Positions 55,529 to 64,000 of a DNA stretch of 64,000 nt are shown here, piece by piece. The notes beneath the pieces were generated by a model. It had not been told where the DNA came from, did no database searches, and saw only the letters and a list, made by a program, of their open reading frames with translations. Source of the stretch: Leptobrachium leishanense (taxonomy: Eukaryota > Chordata > Amphibia > Anura > Megophryidae); the NCBI GenBank assembly GCA_009667805.1, contig CM019069.1:54874422-54938421 (forward strand). Reading direction: 5' to 3'. Both the position numbers and the translations under genes were made by a program. The stretch's first letter is position 1; every line of letters begins with the position of its first letter.

Positions 55529-56483
55529 TGTAGCGCTGCTTTAAAGACTGTGACTGTGTTCTGCTGCATTTAATTATTATGGCCACCAGACGGAGACAGA
55601 GACCTATGGATTATGCTGGACAAACAAGGAAAGAACTGAACTACGCCTACCATGATCCTTTGCGTGAGGACAGGAAGTGGGTGGTGTAGGAAGAGGAAAG
55701 ACATCAGCAGCCTCGTGCAGGGGAGAGGCAGAGTGAGCTGAGCGGTGAAAGCTGGAGGACGCACGTGAAAACTGTCAAGGATCGTGACCAGGCCAGAGTA
55801 CAGGCGCTGCCTCGCTGGTGCTGGAGATCGGGACGGAGACCCTGCTGAGACCTACCTACGCAGCGCTGAGAGGTCTGGATGGAAATCTGGCTCCGGCTGG
55901 ACCCCGAGTAAGGAGACTGCGCTGATCGATTGGGGGTGCAGGCGGTGGATCGTTGTTCCTGTTGCGGAGATTCGACAAGCGGGGAGCGGATCCAGTGGCA
56001 CGGAGTCACGGTGCACGGTGGGAGAAGATCCTTGATCGGGTGCTGGACAGTTTGTCTATCGGATGGGTGAGAGGCCTCCCAGGCCGCAGTTCCAAAAATA
56101 AGAAACGCACGCTGCAGTATTGTTTAAATCCACAGGGCCCCAACGTGACTAGTCGAAGATTATTTGTTTCATTCACTGGCCAGTTGAATACAGTACCCGG
56201 GTACCCGAGACAATACACATGCACATTTCTGAGCTATTATTCACGGGACTTACACTCCAGAACTGAGGGGGTTAATTTTTTTCTTTTGCCGCCGCATGTT
56301 TTTCCCGCGTTACGAAATCCTGTCGTTTAAATACCGTATCTACGTTATATATGCTGCTTTATTGGGCTCAGTAAAGAATATAATCTATAAAAATCCACAA
56401 CAGTGCTGGTGTATAGTTATTCCCTAGTGCGGTGAGACTGACCCGAGGTTAATTCAGCGGCTCCTCCGGGAATGGGCGCTACA
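55529..56483 (+). repeat. Solo LTR, CpG-rich, inserted in the end of a MITE
   Basis: It starts TGTAGCGC and ends GCGCTACA, with CAGG at 55525-55528 and 56484-56487. The target CAGG is the first four bases of the CAGGGTTATCC element that continues at 56488. GC-rich sequence fills 55650-56330. TTATATATGC near 56350 and AGTAAAG near 56370 suggest plus orientation. Confidence 0.75.
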
Positions 56484-57427
56484 CAGGGTTATCCAAAGAG
56501 ATCCGAATGACTGGAGAAAGGTAACCGAACGCTGAAAATCAGCGTTCGATTACCTTTCTTGGCCATTCGGCTATCCAGAGAGCAGGCAATTTGCCAAATC
56601 CTGGCGAATTGCCTGCACATTCGGTGCCTGTTCGGTGCCTGTTCGAGGGCAGTGAAATCCCCATAAAAAAGCACTGCTTCGGCTATTCAGAGAACACAAA
56701 CCAGCAGTGAAAGGTTCCCGAAATGCCCTGCCATTCAGTGGTTTCATTCGACAGGTTTATTCAGGTGAATCCCATAGGCTTCAATGTTAAAAATATTCCC
56801 GTTTTAATTCAATATCTAATAAATCGTTCATTATAAAATTCTGCAGTAAAGAGTCTCTTTATTTATAGATTTTTTAGGATATTTTAAGCATTTTTCTGGA
56901 TTTTTTTTTTTTTTAAAAAAAATCCGATTTTTTTTTTACATTTATTTTTCACTTTATTTTTTTAAGTTTACTTATTTTTTCTGTAACAGCCCTTTTTATT
57001 TTCATTCATTGGATCTCATATGTAAATTTCAGACATTTTCGCTCAGTAGTTTCTTTGCAAACAGCGTTTCACTTTTCAAACATTCAAGCAAACTGTTTTG
57101 CTAATTTATTCACCTCCTTCGTCTGCGGTGTTGGCTTTTTCCGGCGGCTTTGATGCGTGTGATCGGCTTCTGCTCGGGTTAACCCCGGCGTTTTCGGCGG
57201 GTTAATCCAGATGTTTTTTCAGGTTTTCGGCGTGCATTCGCCGGGTTTTGCGGTTAGTTTTTGGCGGGTTTGCGGCGACCTTTCCCTGCAATTCGGGGAC
57301 CCTGTGGTGCTTGCTGAATATTACACCGCAGGGTCGCCAAAATGGGATCGGCAAAATGAACCGAATTGAAGAGAACGAAAAGTCACTGAACGTGCGGTGA
57401 CTTTTCTATTCTCTTTGAATAACCCTG
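56484..57427. mobile_element. CAGGGTTATCC-ended MITE, copy 2
   Basis: Very similar to 8824-9739 over its whole length, including GCGAATTGCCTGCACAT and TCGGTGCCTGTTCG. The right end GAATAACCCTG is followed by ATA, as is the original left flank (CATA before the LTR). Its start is separated from its left flank by the solo LTR. Confidence 0.85.
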
Positions 57428-58044
57428 ATAGTACACATAAGATATCAGCAACATAAAATAAAGAAAATAAGAATATTCCATTTTTCGGTGGTAGTGTATC
57501 TTTAGCAATGCATATCTAGCAAATTAAAGATATGTGTCTTACATACTAGTATTCTGTCCATAGAAATCCCAAGCAAGATCACTCAAGACCATAATTGACG
57601 AACTGTGTATAAAATTCTATTTACTGTTTTGTTTTGTGTTTTTTTTTTGTGTTCTTACTGTAATCCAATCACTGCAGCCCCAGCGAAACGCTACTTAGTA
57701 TATACACTGACCTTTCTTCATTTTTCTATCATAAAACAGTTTTGAGGACATGGTAACCTTGCAAGATGTGGCTTTGTACAGCCAAGTATGTAAACATCCA
57801 CACATTATACTTAGATTTTTGCAAAATAACAAGGTTGCTGTCTGTTTTCATTTATCAGTTAGAGAGTGGTTGAAAACTGCTACAAATATAGCAGATATAT
57901 ATTTAAAAAGTAATGATTGATAAAAAAAATATAACTTGAGTAGTCAAAGATAATTTCAATTAGGAATGAGATGTTGCCATTTGATCTGAAACATTAGGAA
58001 ACCACAATTCTTTTACTTATTTTCCCCTGAAGAGCACAAATGCT
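57428..58044. other. Spacer, nothing recognised
   Basis: No supported feature. Confidence 0.45.
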
Positions 58045-58048
58045 TTAA

Positions 58049-58308
58049 CCCCTTCACTGCTGAGCCATTTCACGTTTTAAAAAAAACACATTTTTCTTTT
58101 TTATTATTACTGTTATTATTTTTTTTCTTTACATTAAACACGGTCATGATTGGTATCATTGGAAAGGCCATGCTCTGGCCTTTCTAACGATACCAAACAT
58201 GACCCTGCTAGCTGACAACAGTCAGGAGATATTGGGGTTCAAACAAACCCCTATCTTTCCTTAGGAGTCAATAAGGACGTTCTCCACACGACCTCAGCAG
58301 TGAAAGGG
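58049..58308. mobile_element. piggyBac-like MITE, 260 bp deletion derivative
   Basis: TTAA lies at 58045-58048 and 58309-58312. The ends CCCCTTCACTGCTGAG and, reversed, CCCTTTCACTGCTGAGG match the 1226 bp copies. It retains the palindrome GGTATCATTGGAAAGGCC / GGCCTTTCTAACGATACC and CAAACATGAC. Confidence 0.88.
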
Positions 58309-58312
58309 TTAA

Positions 58313-58960
58313 ACCTTCATTCTTACTCTTGTATGAATATATGTAATCAACCATAATGAGAATTTTATCAGCATTTTTCCTTTATACCAGCTCCATGTCT
58401 AAGAAACCGAAACCTCTTTTTAAAAAAATTGCCTTGCACTGTAGAGGTGGTCTCTACACTTTCTCTTATGACAGAAAGTGCTGAGATACCAGAAGAAGGA
58501 ATTGATTATTTTGTATGCATGGACCATTCCTAAAACAGATGAAACAAAGTAATGAGATGCAAATGAATATCATGGAAATCAACAGTTAGTTTTTTTGCAC
58601 CTTGTATGAAGGATTGCATTTTTGTTGGTTTCTGCTCTATCTGTATGTTTCTGATCATTAAATGACAACACACGTCTATGTAAATTCAATAAATCGCCAT
58701 ATATAATGGGAGAGATCGGTTTATATCTTAACCACAGATTTGTGAAATTTTTCAAAAAAGATAACAAAAAAAAAGCACAGGATGCCAAAAGCATAAGTTA
58801 TAGACTCATCATTTTAACTTCCTGAGTTTTATATAAGAAACATATTTGAGTTTATTAATTATAATATCTATTCTTTAGAACTCCATATATGCTACCTAAT
58901 GGATTATTTGAAAACCCAATTAGATTAGATTTTATGCATATTTAAAAATTAGTATAGGAT
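58313..58960. other. Spacer, nothing recognised
   Basis: No supported feature. Confidence 0.4.
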
Positions 58961-59039
58961 GATGGCTACTGGACCTGCAGGTCACTGCCAGTGACCACTG
59001 TCTTGGTCAAGAGAGGGATAACATCTCTGTGCCAGAATG

Positions 59040-59700
59040 AGTATGTGTTATGCTGTCTAAAGTGACAAGGAAACATAGTTGTCCATCACATTTGGTGGCA
59101 GCAGTGGGATACTATCTCCCAGAGATCCAATCCACCAGACATTCCAGATCAGATTGTCCTAGATATCCCAGCTCAATTATGAGATGTCTCTACTGTACAA
59201 AACACTAACAATGGATGCTATGCAGACCAAGGAATCGGGCAGAGGAATATGGGGCTCCATAAAAAGACCTTATTCCATCTTTCCAGCAACATGATATTTA
59301 CAGGATCAGGGGCGCTACAACCTTGATGGGAAAGTAGTACATCAAGCTGTTACATGATTTTAATCACCAGTTGACCTTTCTCGGGAAGGTCAGGCTGATT
59401 GTTATCACTGCCAAACATCAGACTGAGAATGTGAAATACTATCTCTGATGCCACATGGGTTGCCTCCAGAAGTACTCAACATCCAGGATCCAGCTCCAGA
59501 AAGAGCATTCGGACCACAAGGCAATAGAAAAGGCTCCATTGGCCTCAGCTACACCAGCAAAGAGTCACGGCCACAGTTTTCAGATTTCCCAGATACTCTG
59601 ATGGCCATGTAGGGTATTTGTATCATCTCTAAAGATGTCCCACAAGGAGCAAGGTCACATTTATATAATCTAGAGTGATGAAGGCCTGAGTTATCCTTCG
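59040..59700 (+). mobile_element. LTR retrotransposon remnant (LTR end, primer site, decayed 5' internal region)
   Basis: An LTR-like end TCCATCACA at 59090 is followed by TT and TGGTGGCAGCAGTGGGAT (59093-59110), a leucine-tRNA-type primer-binding site. The sequence beyond shows no open frame or recognisable gag. The LTR start was not found. Confidence 0.45.
59093..59110 (+). other. Primer-binding site, tRNA-Leu-like
   Basis: TGGTGGCAGCAGTGGGAT is complementary to a leucine tRNA 3' end ending in GCTGCCACCA. Compare the site at 6704-6723. Confidence 0.55.
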
Positions 59701-59812
59701 CAGTGTTGGATTTAAGTGCTAGTGGTAGGTGAACAATTCATGGGCGTGCGCCGTGGGTGTGACCTTAATATTGAATGAATAGGTCCTTTTCATATCCTAC
59801 ATTGACATTTTA

Positions 59813-60260
59813 GGCCCATGTCAGACGAGCGCACTGATCACGTCCGTGTTGCCGCACATTCTAACGTCTGTGGTAACATACAATTATGATCAATAGAGAC
59901 CCACACATGAAGTACATCCACACAGAAGTGCGGAAGCACAACGGACGCTGCAATTGGACGCAGGTTAGGCAGGAACGTAAAACCGCTAGAACGGACATGC
60001 GGAGTGCGCCACGTCTGCAACATCCGCAGAGCTTTGTGTGTGAGTGATGAACGTGGTCAGACAGACTGCATTTATACGTCCAGCATTTTTGACGAGCAAA
60101 ATGGTTTTGCATTTTAATTTATTCTCCCTGCTACATCAGTCAAAAATAACGTCAGTGAAAAAAACGGACTGTGTGGCCACTACCTTGTCGTCAGTCAGAA
60201 AGTACGTCAGTACTGCACAGGCGCACAGTCCGTACAAAATGCGCTCGTCTGGCACCAGCC
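59813..60260. mobile_element. PIF/Harbinger-like MITE, second copy
   Basis: The left GGCCCATGTCAGACGAGCGC and reversed right GGCTGGTGCCAGACGAGCGC are inverted repeats with TTA before and TAA after. It is related to 40048-40472 (GTCAGACGA core). The interior is CpG-rich, with hairpin-like ACGTCAGT motifs. Confidence 0.72.
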
Positions 60261-60263
60261 TAA

Positions 60264-60667
60264 GATGTCCCTTATCTGGTTCATGATAAATAGCATAGAA
60301 ACGGACTGTATGTTGATTACAGGCTTGTTATTTCTAATTAAAAATGTGCAATTTGTGCAAAATCTTCTAAGCATAAGATTTGAAATAATAAATGTTCCAT
60401 GGATGCAAAGCCTAATGTAACACGTTGCACACTTTAATAGAATAATTTCGTTGAAGTTTAATTTTCATACATGAACCCCACTATGCTGTATCTATCATTT
60501 GCAATGATCAAGGGGTCAATAACAACTGATCCCTAGACACTTGACGTTTCTCTCTGCCAGATCACACATAGCAAAGTACAAAGTTTCTAGTTTTAGTCTA
60601 GCATCATATTGTATTCAAGGGGCAAAATGGATATGATGGTTGAAGTGTCCCAGCAACCTGAACACTT
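60264..60667. other. Spacer, nothing recognised
   Basis: No supported feature. Confidence 0.45.
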
Positions 60668-62005
60668 AAAGGTTAATTCAAAGTAGGGATGTGCGTTTCG
60701 GGTTTCGGAATTTCGGAATTTTCGGAGTTTTCGGATGCGGACGATTTTCCGAAAATTTTTAGATCCGAAAATTGCAGATCCGAAAAGTTTTCCGAGCCGA
60801 AACGAAATATTTTCGGAATTTTCAAATGTACTTGAAATGTGTCAAATCGAAATTTATTGCTTTGAAACGAGGAGAACAGACGTTCCGAAAAAACGAAAAT
60901 TTCCGAAAATACGAAAAGTCGATACAAAAAACGAGCTAAGTGACACGAAAATACGAAAAATGGTCGATATTCCGAAACCATTTACAATTCCGAAAAACGA
61001 AAATTTCCGAAAATACGAAAAGTCGATACAAAAAACGAGCTAAGTGACACGAAAATACAAAAATGGTCGAAATTCCGAAAAAAAAATGTACACGAAAAAC
61101 GAGTCGAGCCGAACTGAATCGAAACAGAAATCGGTCAAAACGAGCCGAATCGAAAAGTTTAAAAATCCGAAAAATCGAATCGAACCGAAAAAAAAAATCT
61201 GTGCACAAGCCTAATTCAAAGAGAATCGAAAAGTCACCGCACGTTCGGTCACTATTGCAGGGAAAAGTCACCACAAACCCGCCCAAAACTCACCGCAAAA
61301 CGAGGGCGAACCCACACACTGAAACCCACAAAAACATCTGGATTAACCTCGCCGAAAACGCTGGAAAAACCCGAGCAGGAGCCGATCACATGCAGCACAG
61401 CCGCCGTAAAAAGCCGACACCGCAGACGAATGCAGTGAATAAATTAGAGAAACAGTTTGCATGAATGTTTGAAAAGTGAAACGCTGTTTGCAAAGAAACT
61501 ACTGAGCGAAAATGTCTGAAATTTAAATATAAGATCCAATGAATGATAATACAAAGGGCTGTTACAGAAAAAATAACTAAAGTTAAAAAAAAAACAAGAA
61601 ATCTGATTTTTTTTAAAAGACAAACATCCAGAAAAATGCTTAAAATATCCTAAAAAAATCGATAACTAAAGAGACTCTTTACTGCAGAATATTATAATGA
61701 ACGGTTTATCAAATATTGAATTAAAACAGGAATATTTTTAACATTGAAGCCTATGGGATTCGCCTGAATAAACCTGCCGAATTAAACCACCGAATGGCAG
61801 GGCATTTCGGCAACTTTTCACTGCTGGTTTGTGTTGTCTGAATAGCCGAAGCATTGCTTTTTTATGGAGATTTCACTGCCCTCGAAAAGGCACCGTATGT
61901 GCAGGCAATTTGCCAGGATTTGGCGAATTGCCTGCTCTCTGGGTAGCCAAATGGCCAAGAAAGGTTCCCTTTCGACAGCCATTTGGATCTCTTTGAATTA
62001 CCCTG
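60668..62005 (-). mobile_element. CAGGGTTATCC-family MITE, copy 3 (inverted, interrupted)
   Basis: Read from the right, CAGGGTAATTCAAAGAGATC at 62005 leads through the same blocks as the copies at 8824 and 56484 (GGCAATTCGCCAAATCC, ATAGGCTTCAATGTTAAAAA) to GATTCTCTTTGAATTAACC at ~60671. A hAT element occupies 60684-61213, within 15 bp of its end. Confidence 0.8.
60684..61213. mobile_element. hAT-like element with CGAAA-rich interior
   Basis: The ends TAGGGATGTGC and, reversed, TAGGCTTGTGC are flanked by ATTCAAAG at 60676-60683 and 61214-61221, an exact 8 bp repeat. The interior is dominated by CCGAAAA/TTTTCGG words and includes a 104 bp tandem duplication starting at 60893 and 60997. It is non-autonomous. 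Confidence 0.87.
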
Positions 62006-62634
62006 TTATTTTGTTGTGAGAGTGGAAATAGGTAAATTGGTTGGGTATGTGATTTAAAAATGAGGAAGGCAGAACAAACACTAAATTGGTTCTCTATTCT
62101 TAACTGTTTTATTTTCACCAAACATAAAATTATGTCCTTCCAAATAATCATATCTTACCAACATTTCAGTATGGCATTCAAAATATCATACTTAGGCATT
62201 ATTGTTGACTGCTTGTATATTTTGCACTTCAAAATACTACATAAAATTATATTCAATCACTTTTATAGTTCCTAGCGGATATATAGAATAATAAAGAATG
62301 AGGCTGTTTACAGCACAGTGGGGAGCATTATAACATATATAGATCTCCAGATGCAGCGTCTGCACCTGTATGTTTCTATCGATGCATATATCTTTTGTAA
62401 TGTTTTTTTATTACATTCTTTATTTTCACAAGCCACATAAGGAGGCGCTCATAAGGTGCACATTGACACCCCACAAGAATATATCAAATAACACAATAAA
62501 AAGAGATTAACGTACTCATATTATTTTTAAACCAGCAAAATCGTCTTTTTAATCTTCCACACTTCCTGATTTTATTAGCGAGAGTCAGAAATGTTGTCAA
62601 AGCATTTCAGGGAGAAGGATGGACAGACAGTAAT
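62006..62634. other. Spacer, nothing recognised
   Basis: No supported feature. Confidence 0.45.
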
Positions 62635-62760
62635 TACAGTTACAAGTATTTATAGAGCGCTAACAAGTTCCGTAGCGCTGTACAATGGGTGAGACAGAAT
62701 AACAAATATACATACAAGTTAAACAAACAGAACAGTAGGAGAGAGGATCCTGCTCGAGTG
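62635..62760 (-). repeat. L2-type LINE 3' tail fragment
   Basis: CAGTTACAAGTATTTATAGA, GCGCTAACAAGTTCC and CGCTGTACAATGGG match the reversed L2-type tail also seen at 54708. Confidence 0.55.
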
Positions 62761-64000
62761 ATTACATTTAATATATGTGGAGGGATAGATAGATATGACA
62801 GATACGGTTTGAGCACCTGTTATCCAGAATGCTTGGAACTGAGTATTTGCAGATTTCCGAATCATCCAGTTTTCAGAACTAGGCTAGGATTCCAAAGTTG
62901 AAGGGAAGGGGGATGCGGCGCGGAAGTCATGATACACTGCCTACTGCAGCACCAGCAAAATACACACTGAGAGACGCGTTTCGCGAGGGAAATGCTGTAC
63001 AGAGAGACTGTTTCTCTCTCTGGCTCTGTGCAGCATATCCCACACAGGAGCTAAACGGAATAACAAAGCATGCCCCTCAATGGTGCTGCAGACCACAGAG
63101 AAGTGCTGGAATGAAGGAAGACCCATCTGGAGCAGCAGGAAGGTGAGTAGAATTCATGTCCTAGAGTCTACAAAAATTCTGTTTTTTGGAAATTCTGGAC
63201 AGACAGTAAACCATCAGTTTAGGATACTCTACCCTGTACTGAAAAAAGCTCAGCCTCTAGTTCTCAAATGTCTTTATTTGCCTCACTTAGATATAACAGA
63301 CAGCCAGATGATATAGACAGACGGACATTAATTTTTCAGAAGCAAAATTCACATACTGTACACCCTCACAAATATTTCATGCACATTTACTTAGATTGTT
63401 GTCCTGATATTGAACTGTAGAGATTTATGATTTCTACTGTATTGCATATTTGCACATGTTATTTTGTAAATCTATTTCCATATGTAAAGTTTGTTGCCGC
63501 ATTTTCAATATTTCATCAACTTGTCAATCCAAGAGAGAAAAAAGAGAAAGGAAAAAAAAATTCTTTAGAATCTTATTTTCCCCAAACTAACCTCACCTGA
63601 GCTTTTGCACATGAAAGTGGTAATAAATATGTATTTCCCCCTCAAGTCACACTGGACACAATAACACAATTTAAATAATGAAAATGTGCTTTTTTTAAAA
63701 TTTGGAAAGTAGAATCTGGTTATTAAGTCTCCGCATTGTGTTATTTTGTACGGTTGGGCTGCTTCTTTTTTTTTAATACATACATTGTGAAATCCCCATA
63801 ATTTTATTTCGCTTTGTCTATGAATTTCAGGACTTGGATAGAGAAAAAGGATCTCTAACGCTGGCTCCTTTTCAAGACTGCGGATGCAAAATGCTGCAGT
63901 GACATGATAGAATAATCTGTTTTGGGATATGATATATTAAAGAGAAACAAAGAAATGGAGGGGAAGCCTGATATATTCAAATGATGCCACGCTATGTCCT
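62761..64000. other. Spacer to window end, nothing recognised
   Basis: No gene or element boundary is supported. GACGCGTTTCGCGAGGG at ~62973 is a short palindromic stretch reminiscent of the GCGAAACGCG box at 16072. Confidence 0.4.

Noticed and set aside
62966..63000. Another hammerhead motif around GCGAAACGCG (minus strand)
   Set aside because: The CUGAUGA box is absent and no stem I could be paired.

Overview
The window reads as vertebrate intergenic DNA made almost wholly of transposable elements. The mix suggests an amphibian, most likely a frog: many cut-and-paste DNA transposons and their short non-autonomous derivatives (hAT, Tc1/mariner, piggyBac-like, Harbinger-like), L2/CR1-type and L1/Tx1-type LINEs, a tRNA-derived SINE, solo LTRs and a retroviral pol remnant. 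No host protein-coding gene, rRNA or functional tRNA was recognised. The species assignment is inference from element content.
Layout. 1-2.2 kb: endogenous retrovirus reverse-transcriptase remnant split by a piggyBac-like element made of serial palindromes. 3.0-9.9 kb: one LINE copy broken by three later insertions (a hAT element, a complete LTR retrotransposon on the minus strand, and a CAGGGTTATCC-ended element). 10.5-14.1 kb: a solo LTR, a small TTAA element, and a Tc1 transposon whose transposase is split by a second solo LTR carrying a minisatellite. 15-31.5 kb: mostly AT-rich DNA with CpG-rich ~720 bp elements, a hAT element, two hammerhead-ribozyme-like motifs, a truncated LINE, a third solo LTR and three SINEs. 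31.6-33.6 kb: a 23 bp minisatellite split by a hAT element. 35-38 kb: an L2-type LINE end and a second palindrome-rich TTAA element. 38.8-43.9 kb: a 5.1 kb hAT transposon with its own transposase. 45.0-50.8 kb: a full-length L1-like LINE with ORF1 and ORF2. 51-64 kb: more SINEs, a telomere-motif element, a CpG-rich solo LTR, Harbinger-like elements and further MITEs.
How they relate. Insertions are dated by nesting and by exact target-site duplications. These are 8 bp for the hAT elements, TTAA for the piggyBac-like ones, TA for Tc1, 4-5 bp for LTRs and 15 bp for the L1. The SINEs share a 60 bp 3' tail with the LINE at 3-9.9 kb, so that LINE family probably mobilises them. Intact or near-intact coding capacity is limited to the L1 (ORF1 open, ORF2 with two frameshifts), the hAT transposase (frameshifted) and the gag-like ORF of the LTR element.
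The most unusual signals are the palindrome-mosaic TTAA elements, whose hairpin arms differ between copies yet stay complementary, and the hammerhead-like folds at 16.1 and 20.9 kb.
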